DNA of 64,000 nt from Blepharisma japonicum (Eukaryota > Ciliophora > Heterotrichea > Heterotrichida > Blepharismidae), in contig CATKHK010000008.1 in the NCBI GenBank assembly GCA_949751835.1, forward strand, positions 62,001-126,000, written 5' to 3'. Below the pieces are notes generated by a model, which made no database searches, had not been told where the DNA came from, and worked only from the letters and a program-made list of their open reading frames with translations. Positions 32,901 to 42,380 of the stretch are shown one piece after another. The stretch's first letter is position 1; each line of letters starts with the position of its first letter. The position numbers were made by a program, and so were the translations under genes.

Positions 32901-35900
32901 ATAGCCTCTGTTTTACTTTCTTCAATAGCGCTTGATGTCCCTTCTTCAATAGTGCTCATTTTTACTTCTTCAATCGGGTCTGTTTTACTTACTCCAATAG
33001 CATCCTTTTTCTCCTCTTCAGTTATATTGAGGCTATCTATTTTTGAATCAACATCTGTTTTGATTATAGACGAGTCTTGAATTTTGTTATCCTCGCCAGC
33101 ATATTTTACTTCTTCTTCAGTATTCTTAATATCATTTCTCTTCGGTTCAGGGCTTGCATCGAATGCAGAATCATTATGAACTTCATGAATCTCTTTGACT
33201 AGATCACTTTTCTCTTCTTCAATATCTTTAACATTAATAGTTGAATCAATACCCAGATTAGGTTCAGATATGCTTTTCACCCTGGAGTGAATCTCTTCAG
33301 TTTTATCTTTTTCCCCTTCTCTTATATTTTTGAAATCGCTTTCTATTGAGTCAGCACCTGAACTAGGTTCAAAGACATTTTTGATTTCGCCGATATCTTC
33401 TGTGTTCTCCTCCTTAGTGGCTTTTAAGTTATTTTTTTCAAGATCTTCAATATCCTGGATACCAGTTTTTCTTGAGCCAGCAGCTGAGCTAATAGGGCTT
33501 GTTGCACTTTGTAATTCTAGAATTTCATTACTATCTACTTTTTTCTCTTCTTCAATGTTTTTAATTTCATTTCTTATTGCCTCCAAATCTTTATTAAATT
33601 CAGAATCATTTTTTGCACCAACAACCAGCTTACTGTCTATTATTTCCTCTTCAGATATATTCGAATCAATAACACCTGAATTGAATGCAGGCCTATTTTT
33701 TGCGATGTAAATATCTTCATTGGCTTTATTACTTTGCTCTATATCCATGCTTAAATTATGCGTATCGCTCAAAGTATTTTCTTCTTTTATACTTTTAATA
33801 TTGCCACTTATGATATTTTTCTCTTCCTCATAATTTTTGATGTCATTTAATTTTGAGTCAGCAATTTCGGTAATAATTTCTGTATCCCTGATCTCTTCAC
33901 TATTTCCTTTTCCCACCTCAATATGATGAGGTGAAATTATTTGAGCTTTACTGTTGCTTGTGCTGAACATCTCATCCTTTGTCTGGCTATTTTTGAAATC
34001 ATCTTGTTCAGAACCGACAATAGAAATATATTGAGTACTACTAACATTTTCATTATTTATTTTTTGCATATTTTCAACATTTATTTTAATATCTGAACCA
34101 GAAGCGAAATAATTTTGTGAATCACTAATGCTTTGTGTGGCTATTTTTTCTTCTCCAGCAATATTTTTTAAATAATCTTGATTTGAAATGCTACTGTTTT
34201 CAACAATTTCAGTGTTTAGTCTTTTATCTTCTTTAATATGTTGAATATCCCCTTCTTTTGGTTCAATTTTAAAATCCAAAGTATCTTGAATTTGAGCACC
34301 ATTACCCCTCATATCAATATTTTCTATTTCATTTGCTTTTAATTCAGTTTCTAAACCACTATTAGAAATATTTTGTATTTTTTGGATATCTTTACTATTT
34401 CCTTCTTTCGTTTCTTCAATAATCTCGGCATCATCTCTTTTAGGCGTAATTTTAGAGCTAAATCCATAAGTATTTTGTGCTTCAATAAAATTTTGAGTGC
34501 TTCTTTTTTGCTCATTTTCAATACCTTTTGGATCATCCTTTTGTAAATCACTCTCAAAGTCAAATTCAGAAATATTTTGCCCACCAAAATCTTGAGTGTA
34601 CATACTTTTCTCTTTTTCAATGCTTTCGGCTGCAACTTTTCTCTCTTCATTTATAATGCCAGAACTATTGATAGACTCATTAGAAGTTTTATTTTTTTTG
34701 AAATGACTTTCAGAGCCAAATCCAGAAATATTCTGCTCTTCAAAATCTTTAATAGGAATTTTTATCTCTTTTTCAATGTTTTCAGTTTCAGCCTTTCTTT
34801 CTTCACTAACGATGCTAGAACTATTAATTGCCTCATCGGAAGTTTGACTTTCTATATGGAAAGGTGCCTTTATTTCCAAAGAAACATTATGTGTCTTTCT
34901 ATTATCCCTGGGAACTATTTTTTGATTATAATCAATTTTTATATCATTACTGCTTTCCTCTTCCTCTTCTTCTTCATAATTATCTATAATTGGAGATAGC
35001 TTAAGATCAACAATCTTTATATCAGTCAAAGATTTCTCAGTTATTTCACTTTCTGTTCGCGGACTTTTTTCCCCTAAATTCCTGTAAGTGTCATTAATAA
35101 TTTTGAAATCTTTTTCTCTCTCTGATTTTTCTTGATCTTTCTTATGGTATTTTTCAAGGATTATCTCATTTTTATCATCCTCATCCAAACTTTGGCTAGT
35201 GATAGTTTGCTTATAATCTTTTTCATCTTTTTTAGGCTCTATAGTTTCTCTATCCTTATTCACACTCGAACTTTCTTCTTTTCTTTTAGTCTCTCGTTTA
35301 GTAGGCTGAATAGAATCTTTATCTTTTATTGAAGATTTTTTTTTATGTTTTCCTGTGCTTTTTTCTTCAGCAGTTTCACTCTCAGCGTTAAAATGAGAAC
35401 TTCTTGCACTTAGGCTTGCTTCACTTGATTTATTATTCGTTCGATTTGTATCAATTGTTGTATTTTCTATTATTTTTTCTTCTTCGATTTCTGGGTTGCC
35501 CTTTGTTGTGTATGGCTCCTGTAAAGATTTCTTAGCCTTGGAAAAGTCAAAGCTGCTTTTCACTTCATCTCTTACAGAGATCACCCTGACATTCTCGTCT
35601 CGAAGCATTGATCTTATACCTGTAGTTGTCAATAGTTGCTGCAAATCTTCGTTTTTGAAAAATTTATCTATGAATTGCTTATTATTTATGTGTTCCTCTG
35701 ACCCCATGATTTTGGATGCCAATTTTTTAACTAAGCCTGATTTATTTTTGTTCAATTCTTGAGAAAACCTTTTTATTTCGTCTTCAGTTAATTTACCTTC
35801 ACCTTCAGCTAAATGTGGAGACACAACCACTGCAACTTCAATTAGATCTTCAATTAACTGTTTGGCATTATTTTCAGTGATAGAACCGCTTTCATCTAAC

Positions 35901-36274
35901 TCAAAATATTTTGAAAGCAATTTAATCTTTTCAGTTAAGCTTCCTTGTCCCATAAGAAGAGAAGACAAATAAAGTTTTTTTGTGATAAAATTTCCATCAT
36001 CATCCCGCAGTTCATTTGAAAAGGAAGTAAATTGGGACTCTGAGCTTGTTAATAAGTTGACTTGGATACCTATATTTCTACAGGCCAGTTCTAGCTGGGT
36101 AAAGGTGAGCCTTCCTGATTTGCCTTGAAGTAAAAACTCATTTGTGAGAGTCTGGGCAGATTTATTGGAAAAAGGATTGTCATTTTCTTGTTGGTGAATT
36201 ACAATCTCTTCTTCAGGAAGTTCTTGGGCTGGAGTAAGCTCAGCACCTCCAGTTCGGCCGTTGCAGCATCCCAT
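29987..36274 (-). CDS. Giant acidic repeat protein, predicted N-acylated
   Basis: A single 2095-codon frame with no intron, no Trp codon and a TAA stop. The N-terminus MGCCNGR fits N-myristoylation plus palmitoylation. Residues 40-220 look like a degenerate EF-hand pair (FELDESGSITENNAKQLIED; LNKNKSGLVKK). Residues about 240-1050 are disordered, Lys/Glu/Ser/Asn-rich. About 1090-1510 consists of around 50 degenerate octapeptides of the form E-E-x-K-T-x-x-I. After more acidic sequence, the last 65 residues form a folded module (VVIQMNLGPGKVEKFEVRPG then DDPVQMAYDFANSHQ) that recurs at the N-terminus of the gene at 59962. Probably a membrane-anchored structural or cortical protein. It is divergent from a PH-kinase and its 5' part was copied with that kinase. 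Confidence 0.88.
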   Translation of the reverse strand: MGCCNGRTGGAELTPAQELPEEEIVIHQQENDNPFSNKSAQTLTNEFLLQGKSGRLTFTQLELACRNIGIQVNLLTSSESQFTSFSNELRDDDGNFITKKLYLSSLLMGQGSLTEKIKLLSKYFELDESGSITENNAKQLIEDLIEVAVVVSPHLAEGEGKLTEDEIKRFSQELNKNKSGLVKKLASKIMGSEEHINNKQFIDKFFKNEDLQQLLTTTGIRSMLRDENVRVISVRDEVKSSFDFSKAKKSLQEPYTTKGNPEIEEEKIIENTTIDTNRTNNKSSEASLSARSSHFNAESETAEEKSTGKHKKKSSIKDKDSIQPTKRETKRKEESSSVNKDRETIEPKKDEKDYKQTITSQSLDEDDKNEIILEKYHKKDQEKSEREKDFKIINDTYRNLGEKSPRTESEITEKSLTDIKIVDLKLSPIIDNYEEEEEEESSNDIKIDYNQKIVPRDNRKTHNVSLEIKAPFHIESQTSDEAINSSSIVSEERKAETENIEKEIKIPIKDFEEQNISGFGSESHFKKNKTSNESINSSGIINEERKVAAESIEKEKSMYTQDFGGQNISEFDFESDLQKDDPKGIENEQKRSTQNFIEAQNTYGFSSKITPKRDDAEIIEETKEGNSKDIQKIQNISNSGLETELKANEIENIDMRGNGAQIQDTLDFKIEPKEGDIQHIKEDKRLNTEIVENSSISNQDYLKNIAGEEKIATQSISDSQNYFASGSDIKINVENMQKINNENVSSTQYISIVGSEQDDFKNSQTKDEMFSTSNSKAQIISPHHIEVGKGNSEEIRDTEIITEIADSKLNDIKNYEEEKNIISGNIKSIKEENTLSDTHNLSMDIEQSNKANEDIYIAKNRPAFNSGVIDSNISEEEIIDSKLVVGAKNDSEFNKDLEAIRNEIKNIEEEKKVDSNEILELQSATSPISSAAGSRKTGIQDIEDLEKNNLKATKEENTEDIGEIKNVFEPSSGADSIESDFKNIREGEKDKTEEIHSRVKSISEPNLGIDSTINVKDIEEEKSDLVKEIHEVHNDSAFDASPEPKRNDIKNTEEEVKYAGEDNKIQDSSIIKTDVDSKIDSLNITEEEKKDAIGVSKTDPIEEVKMSTIEEGTSSAIEESKTEAIRKVEMNAFGKVKDEAMQEMKIDAVGGVNIDFIEEVKTGNEEGEMGAAEEGKIDSIEKVNSDAIEDEITKIIHPVKNDSIEEVETDFIETAKVGAIEEGENDIIEGEIDSIEKLEAVTIEEIKPEVTEEVKMAVAEEVEKGDIDEVKIDVIEVEKNNPIEEMVTETVKEMKNDTYQVGKAETIVVVEKGNIEEVKTDFIETEKISAIKEEGKNSIIEERKTNTGGEVKAEDIKEESTYTNEELETNIIEEMKTVAIEDGNTNANEGVIKGDIDKVKTDVFVKGENNSNEEMKTEAIEEGKTSTYEEEKVKTIDGMKNDNIEEVKTDFEDKKTSVLEESKVNTSEGVKTKATEEEKTYTNKEGKTYTNEEVKTDTIEEGNSAEEMKMGDIEDSRKFQNSSDIGASENKNEIKNIEEIEKSEIKDESKTNIFEQSPEIRQIDTKNAEEDAKISLESQNTSGPNLKLENMIKNIEIEGEIFGEEVSEAQYVLDAKSNNSNLKIFEEKTNIEGISSLIVDENTSELNLDSNKQGDSKNIKKEENIDIRGKSLDQNTLELDARNGSRIPNITNLEIEENKNINKEDVDQIKLNQSIESKQESIKILEEEEKISTNYSRKEDMEQKLYKKDFIENKVEAFAMEEKETAVEIQVEPVIISLNPESKEGSIIDSSDPYLKKNFEAEKEQKENEKSNIINIEKESSSISSNDISLQPQRNIYTSEVGKDEVSQAEIIDKIESQAPARSSNEEANELLSQIEAKNLKNDSSCSTEQATDKNSTEQYENNEIANKIAPSALTHESESKIIKENFSLSEKTRAKDISVPQMTENASSSIESPKLTTNFDSDMANQAKLESSPSRGSIGMDEDKERVSLFPYQYLGLVKSEENIPELPESSIPEPPKNVQEVAKLADSEKREKEKKPVVIQMNLGPGKVEKFEVRPGDDPVQMAYDFANSHQFTQRERLKLVKTMTELKAKLNY
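31735..33000 (-). repeat. Block of about 50 degenerate 24-bp (octapeptide) tandem repeats
   Basis: Inside the giant gene the reading frame is built of eight-residue units such as EEVKMSTI, EEGTSSAI, EESKTEAI, EEMKTEAI, EEGKTSTY and EEVKTDTI. Positions 1-2 are acidic, 4 is often Lys, 8 is a hydrophobic residue. Units differ enough that the array is old, with occasional seven-residue units. The composition also keeps the opposite strand open for long stretches, which is a shadow and not a gene. Confidence 0.8.
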
Positions 36275-36657
36275 TTACAAAATTATAAGATAATAAAGGT
36301 TATTTATCTATTAATTGCGATTTTTATGTCATTATTAAAGAATCAATTTTTGTAGCAAACATCAAAACATTTAAATTATTAATTGTGCCTTAAATATTAA
36401 TTAATAAACAAATTGCTTATAAATATAATATTTATATAGCCATTATATTTCATATAATTATTTATAAAATGCTCATTTATCATTAATGAGCCAAATTTCA
36501 GTAAAATTTTTGATATTATGAAATGACACATGATATGGAAAATTTACCACTGAAAATATTTAAATATTATAATAATCAAATAAATAAACAAATTAATTAT
36601 TTTCATTAAGCACCTAAAAAATTCTGTTCGCAGCCATTTTGTCTCAATGGTATAATT
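36275..36657. promoter_or_regulatory. Divergent promoter region, recopied upstream of kinases B and C
   Basis: The 383 bp between the giant gene and kinase A. The same AT-rich spacer can be recognised upstream of kinase B (about 39330-39632) and kinase C (about 42010-42380): shared stretches include the 'tttatatagccattatat' and 'tttatcattaat.agcc' blocks and a conserved leader just before the ATG. Conservation through the tandem copies suggests that each kinase kept its own promoter. No individual motif can be assigned. Confidence 0.5.
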
Positions 36658-38139
36658 ATGATTTCAGTCTTTGAAGAAATTGACACGAAAGTGAATTACT
36701 GCACACTGTTTTGGCATTCATTAGATGAGTACGCATTGGAAGACATCAAAGAGAATAAAGTTTTTGAAGGATCATTAAGACTTCTAAATGAAAATAAACT
36801 GGAAAAAGAGAGACCATTTGTTTTAACTAAAACGTCAATATACTCGTTTAACAAAAAGAGTGATCGAATTCCTCAATTTATGTCAAAAATCAACTGAAAG
36901 CTTTTTGAAGCTTTCATTGAACACAATTATGAAGAAAAACTTTATGGTTTTAAACTATACCAGAATACCATCTCTCAAGACTTTTTTGTTAAAAATTCTG
37001 AAGATCTAGATGTATGAACCAACCATCTTTCATATATATCAATTATGACTGATTTAGAAGATGATTATTTAGTTATAAAACAGATTGGAAAAGGGAGCTT
37101 TGCAGAAGTTTATCTCGCTCAAGATTTAGAGAACAACAATAGATACGCCATTAAGCGAATTTCAAAATGTAATAGCCAGATAAATGCGATAGGTAGCAAA
37201 GGAATGATAAATGAGATTGAAATTATGAGGAAGCTTAAACATCCTTATATACTTACCTTACACAAAATTTATGAAACTGAACACCATCTTAATTTAATTC
37301 TGGATTATGTAGAAGGGGGCGAACTTTACCAAAGAATCAAGGACCAAGGCAAAATTCTGGAGTCTTATGCTGCTAAATTCTGCGCTAATTTATTAGATGC
37401 TCTTGATTATCTTCACTCAATGAATATAATGCATAGAGATCTCAAACCAGAAAACATCCTAATGGTATCCAAATATAATGATTATGAATTTAAAATTTCT
37501 GATTTCGGTTTAGCGGTGCAAACAGAAGAAAAACAAGAATTAAGATGTGGATCACCAGGGTATGTTGCACCTGAAATACTAAGAAAAGAGTCTTATGGAA
37601 AAGAAGTAGACCTTTTTAGCGCTGGGGTTTTAATTTTTAACATTTTATCTGGGAAGGCTCCATTTTTAGGAAAAGACACACAAGAAATTTTGTATAAGAA
37701 TAAAGAATGCAGAATTAACTTTGAAGATAAGTATTGATTTGGGATTTCTCTAAAAGCTATTCATATGGTTTTGAGGCTTACGGATCCTAATCCGAAGTTG
37801 AGGATATCAGCTAATGATGCAAAAGATCATCCTTGAATTTCTTTCTTAAAGAAAAAGTCTCATAGAAAAATATGTATCCCACGGCAATTGGAAGAATTAA
37901 GGAACTCTTTTGTATCTCCAAGAAACAGCAATACAAGCATGATAAAAATTAGCTATAGAGCATACAATAAAAAAAGAGGGGAGCGCAGTTTTGCAACTGA
38001 AAGAGTTGAAAATCAAGGAGATCTTACTAAAGTGTTATACAAAGATCAAGTATTTCCAAATCAATTTTTGAAAGTGTTCAGAAAAAACAACACTAAGCTA
38101 AAAATGTTAAAAACAGGCTATAGTCGTCAAGAAAATTAA
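36658..38139 (+). CDS. PH-like domain/CAMK kinase, array copy A
   Basis: A 493-residue kinase with several TGA-Trp codons, TAA stop. Residues 1-125 form a PH-like domain (MISVFEEIDTKVNYCTLFW, VFEGSLRLLNENK, FVLTKTSIYSFNKKSD, ending in the helix SEDLDVWTNHLSYI). The kinase domain spans about 135-395: GKGSFAEVYLA, YAIKRIS, MHRDLKPENIL, DFGLAVQ, GSPGYVAPEIL, and a TGA-Trp in the closing DHPWISFL. All catalytic residues are intact. The C-terminal 55 residues diverge completely from copies B and C after the shared FATERV. The PH-like domain suggests lipid or membrane recruitment. First of three near-identical tandem copies; divergent from the giant gene. Confidence 0.9.
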
Positions 38140-38520
38140 TTATCAGGCTGATATGTGCAAAATATATATAAAATGCAGCTAAATATTTTTTTAAAGCTAA
38201 TTTGACTAAAAAGCAAATTTAATAGGAGCTACACTTAATCATTTAGAGGTAAGAAAAAAATTATAAAATTTAAAATAATTAATAGAATCAAATAAGATTA
38301 TTAAGTGATGTGATACAAATGTGCCCATATATTAAACAGATAATATTAAGTATTAAATACATAATATCTTACCATTTATACAAATATATGCATAGGCAAA
38401 ACTTTTACAAAGAAATTTATCCAATATAGCAACTAGCAAAAGTTATGGCAATATATATATTGTCATAAATAAATTATGAATATAATGAATTGGACTTATA
38501 AAATCACGAAAGCCTAGTAT

Positions 38521-38620
38521 AAAGTGCTTTACAAAGTCCTTTATTTATTACTATAAAGAAAAAAAAAAAAAAAGGTTTTCAAACAAAAATTGCTGACGGG
38601 CTGCTATTTGAATATATCAA
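38521..38620 (+). pseudogene. Remnant of a type-2 (copy D-like) kinase 5' region
   Basis: A short decayed piece matches the PH-like part of the intact kinase at 43946. The string ACAAAGTCCTTTATTTATTA is identical to bases within 44116-44140, and the piece AAAATTGCTGACGGGCTG resembles the segment near 44277-44298. A 15-base poly-A lies between them where more than 100 bp of the intact gene is missing. No open frame survives. Its place directly after kinase A mirrors the intact C-D order. Confidence 0.65.
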
Positions 38621-38954
38621 ACGTTTGTAGAGCTTATACCCTATACAAATCTCTCTATCGACAAACTGAGAAGAGATGGAAAAAAGACCTAAATAGACTC
38701 CATCAAAGGGATGACCTGGATCTCTATGCCGATAACGATTAAAAGTGACATGCCTAAAAACGCATCAATTTTTAAAATATCTTTTAAAAATTGCATTAAA
38801 AAATGACATTGTTGATTATTTGAGCAATAGTCAAAGCTCAACACAAAAAAGCTTTGTCCCACCTCAAATAATATATTGGAAGTGAGATCATCCAAAAATA
38901 CTTATGCTGCCTGAACCCGATTGAGAAGAGAAAAGAGAAGTTTTTTATGGTGCA

Positions 38955-39326
38955 TTATTTTCAGTGATTGAACCCGCTTTCATTTAATTAAAAATATTTG
39001 AAAGTGACTTTATCTTTTCAGTTAAGCTGCCTTGTCCAATAAGAATAGAAGACAAATAAAGCTTTTTTGTGATAAATTTTCCATTGTCGCTCCGCAGTTC
39101 ATTAAAAAGGAATAAATTGGAACTCTATGCCTGTTAATAAGTTGACTCAGATACCTTAATTTCTATAGGCCAGCTCTAGCTGGGCAAAGATGAGCCTTCC
39201 TGATTTGCCTTGAAGCAAAAACTCATTTGTGAGAGTCTGGACAGATTTATAGCAAAAAGATTGTTATTTTCTTGTTGGTGAATTACAATCTCTTCTTCAG
39301 GAAGGTTTTTGGCTGCAGTAAGCTTA
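38955..39326 (-). pseudogene. Remnant of the 5' end of the giant gene (first copy)
   Basis: About 370 bp matching the N-terminal coding part of the giant gene (about 35870-36245), in the same leftward orientation and the same place relative to the next kinase. Recognisable are the segments coding for the KIKLLSKYFELDES and LLQGKSGRLTFTQLELA regions. Many substitutions, small indels and in-frame stops show it is non-functional. The start codon region is lost. The flanking spacer to kinase B continues the similarity to the 36275-36657 spacer. Confidence 0.75.
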
Positions 39327-39632
39327 CAATTTTTATGTCATTAAATAAAGAATCAGTTTTTGTAGCAAACATCAAATTATTTAAATTTTTTATTTGCTAT
39401 AAATTAATGCTAAATTTATATAGCCATTATATTTTCTTATAATTATTTAAAAATGTTCTTTTATCATTAATAAGCCAGATTTCAGTGCAGTTTTGATATT
39501 ATGAAATATCATATGATGTGATATAAGTTTTTTTATCTAGAAATTGCAAAATAGTAAAATATTAAAATTAATCAATTTTCTTAAGCACCTAAAATATTCT
39601 GATACATCCATATTATCTTAGTGGTAATAAAT

Positions 39633-41081
39633 ATGATTTCAATTTTTGATGAAATTGACACGAAAGTGAATAGCTGCACACAATTTTGGCATTCATTAGA
39701 TGAGTACGCATTAGAAGATATCAAAGAGAATAAAGTTTTTGAAGGAGTTCTAAGGCTTTTAAGTGCAAATAAATTGGGAAAAGAGAGACTATTTGTTTTA
39801 ACTAAAACTTCAATATACTCGTTTAACAAAAAGAGTGATCGGATTCCTCAATTAATGTCAAAAATCAACTGAAAACTTGTTGAAGCTTTCATCGAGCACA
39901 ATTTAGAAGAAGAGCGTTACGGATTTAAGATATTTCAGAATACTATCTCTCAAGATTTTTTTGTTAAAAGCTCTGAAGATCTAGATATATGGATCAACCA
40001 TCTTTCTTATATATCAATTATGACTGATTTAGAAGATAATTATGCATTTATAAAACAAATCGGAAAAGGGAGCTTTGCAGAAGTTTATCTCGCTCAAGAT
40101 TTAGACAATAATAATAAATATGCCATAAAGCGGATCTCAAAAAGCAATAGCCAGATAAATGTGACTAACACCAAAGATGTGATAAATGAGATTGAAATTA
40201 TGAGGAAGCTTAAGCATCCTTATATACTTACCTTACACAAAATTTATGAAACTGAACACCATCTTAATTTAATTCTGGATTATGTAGAAGGGGGCGAACT
40301 ATTCCAAAGAATCATAAAACGTGACAAAATTCTGGAGTCCTATGCTGCTAAATTCTGTGCTAATTTATTAGATGCTCTTGATTATCTTCACTCAATGAAT
40401 ATAATGCATAGAGATCTCAAACCAGAAAACATCCTAATGGTGTCCAAATTTAATGATTATGAATTTAAAATTTCTGATTTCGGCTTAGCAGTGCAAACAG
40501 AAGAAAAGCAAGAATTAATGTGCGGATCCCCAGGGTATATTGCCCCTGAAATACTAAGAAAAGAGCCTTATGGAAAAGAAATTGATCTTTTTAGCACTGG
40601 GATTTTACTTTATATTATTCTATCTGGGAGGGCTCCATTTCCAGGAATGGACATAAAAGAAATTTTGTATAGAAATAAAAAATGCAAAATTAGCTTTGAA
40701 GATAAATATTGATGTGGGATTTCTCCAAACGCTGTTGATATGATTCAGAGGCTTACTGATCCTAATCCGGAGCTCAGGATATCGGCCAATGATGCCAAAG
40801 ATCATCCTTGAATTTCTTTTTTAAAGAAAAAGTCTAATAGAAAAATATGCATCCCAAAGCAATTAGAAGAATCAAAAGATAAAATTATATCTCCAAGAAA
40901 TGGAAATGCAAGTATGATAAAAATCAGCTATAGGGCATACAATGAAAAAAGAGCAGAGCACAGTTTTGCAACTGAAAGGGTTTGAAAAAACAAGCATAAC
41001 TGGGTTGGTGTATTATTGAAAAACCATCAAAAAATAGTCACTCCTACCCATAGGGTAAAAATAATGGCATCAGGTGATTAA
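39633..41081 (+). CDS. PH-like domain/CAMK kinase, array copy B
   Basis: A 482-residue protein with the same layout as copy A. The PH-like domain covers 1-125 and the kinase domain about 135-395, with GKGSFAEVYLA, MHRDLKPENIL, DFGLAVQ and APEIL intact. Several TGA codons fill Trp positions, including the PH-end helix LDIWINHLSY (TGG there) and DHPWISFL (TGA). The C-terminus (HNWVGVLLKNHQKIVTPTHR...) matches copy C and not copy A. Against copy C only four residues differ in the first 125, so B and C are recent duplicates or are homogenised by conversion. ATG at 39633; the preceding in-frame GTG is not a likely start. Confidence 0.9.
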
Positions 41082-41170
41082 TAAATATAATATTTTAATA
41101 CATGCATAAAGCTTCTCCTTATTTCTCTTTTAAATTAAATATTTTACAACTCATTATTTGATAATTTTGA

Positions 41171-41285
41171 GTTAAAGAGTTATTATTTACAATTATGGCT
41201 TAAGTTTTTACCTAAAATAGGCTGGAGAGCCAGCAAATCTTCACTTTTTTTAACAACTCTTAATCCAATTCAATACTTGGCATTG
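41171..41285 (+). pseudogene. Remnant of a type-2 (copy D-like) kinase start
   Basis: Matches the start of the intact kinase at 43946 and its upstream leader: GAGTTAAAGAGT, then TTATTTACAATTATGGCTT and CAAATCTTCACTTTTTT, with a TAA soon after the ATG and several indels. It ends near 41285 at a short CATTGAT string, where the sequence switches to giant-gene remnant on the other strand. Same relative place (after kinase B) as the intact D gene after kinase C. Confidence 0.75.
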
Positions 41286-42010
41286 ATTGCCTCATCAGAA
41301 GTTTGATTTTTTTAAATGGCTTTGAGAACCAATTCCAAAGAAAATTGACTTTTCAAAATCTTTAATAGAAATTTTTCTCTTTTTCAATATTTTCAGTTTT
41401 CTTTATCAGAGGTAAAAGCCTCACAGGAAGTTTGGCTTTCTATATGAAAAGATGCTTTATTTCTAGAGAAACATTATATGTCTTTCTATTATCTCTGGAA
41501 GCTATTCTTTGATTATATATCCTAAGCTAATTTGCCTTCACCTTTGCTAAACGTGGAGGCAAAATCATTGCAATTTCAATCAATCTTCAATTAACTTTTT
41601 GACATCATTTTCAGTGACCTAACTGCTTTCATTTAGTTTAAAATATTTTGAAAATAATTTAATCTTCTCAGTTAAGCTGCATAGTCCCATAAGAAGAGAC
41701 GACAAATAAATTTTTTTTCGATAAAATTCAAATCATCATCCGCAGTTCATTTGATAAAGAAGTAAAAGTGAAACTTTGAGCTTTCTTATGAATCGATTCA
41801 GATATCTATATTTCTACAGGCCAATTCTAGATGGAGTATAAGTGACTCTTCTTGATTTGCCTTGAAGTAAAAACTCACTTGTGAAGATTTGAGCAGAATT
41901 ATCAGGAAAAAGGATTGTCATTTTCTTACTGGTGAATTACAATTTCTTCTTAAGGAAGTTCTTGAGCTTGAGTGAGTTCAGCACATCCAGTTCAGCAGCT
42001 GTACCATCCT
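41286..42010 (-). pseudogene. Remnant of the giant gene (second copy) with internal deletion
   Basis: About 725 bp in leftward orientation. The left part (to about 41520) matches giant-gene coding sequence near 34655-34930; the right part (41530-42010) matches about 35790-36270, so roughly 850 bp of the source are missing. Even the segment over the original start (the MGCC region, near 42008) can be recognised but is altered. Numerous stops and indels make it non-coding. It lies upstream of kinase C exactly as the intact giant gene lies upstream of kinase A. Confidence 0.8.
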
Positions 42011-42380
42011 ATTTACAAAATTATAAGATAATAATGAATATTTGTTTATTAATTACAATTTTTATATCATTATTAAAGAATTAGCATCAAAAGATTTAAT
42101 TTTTTATTGAATCTTAAAAAAATTATTAATAAAAAAATTGCTTATGTATTATAGCCATAATATCTTCTTATAATTATTTATAAAATGTTCTTTTATCATT
42201 AATAAGCCTGATCCCAGAAAATTTTGTATTATGAAATGGCGAATTATCTGAAATAATTTTTTATAACTAGAAAAAAGTAAAAAATTAAAATAATCAAAAT
42301 AAATAAACAAATTAATTTAATTTTCTTAAACAATTAAAAAAATCAGTCAGTACAGCCATAATATCTCAGTGGTAATAAAT

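Noticed and set aside
31715-32935. 406-codon plus-strand frame opposite the giant gene
   Set aside because: It is the antisense shadow of the octapeptide repeats; low-complexity Phe/Ser protein with no independent support.
38689-38895. 68-codon minus-strand frame between kinases A and B
   Set aside because: Lies in decayed duplicated DNA, has no family match and no surviving counterpart; treated as chance.
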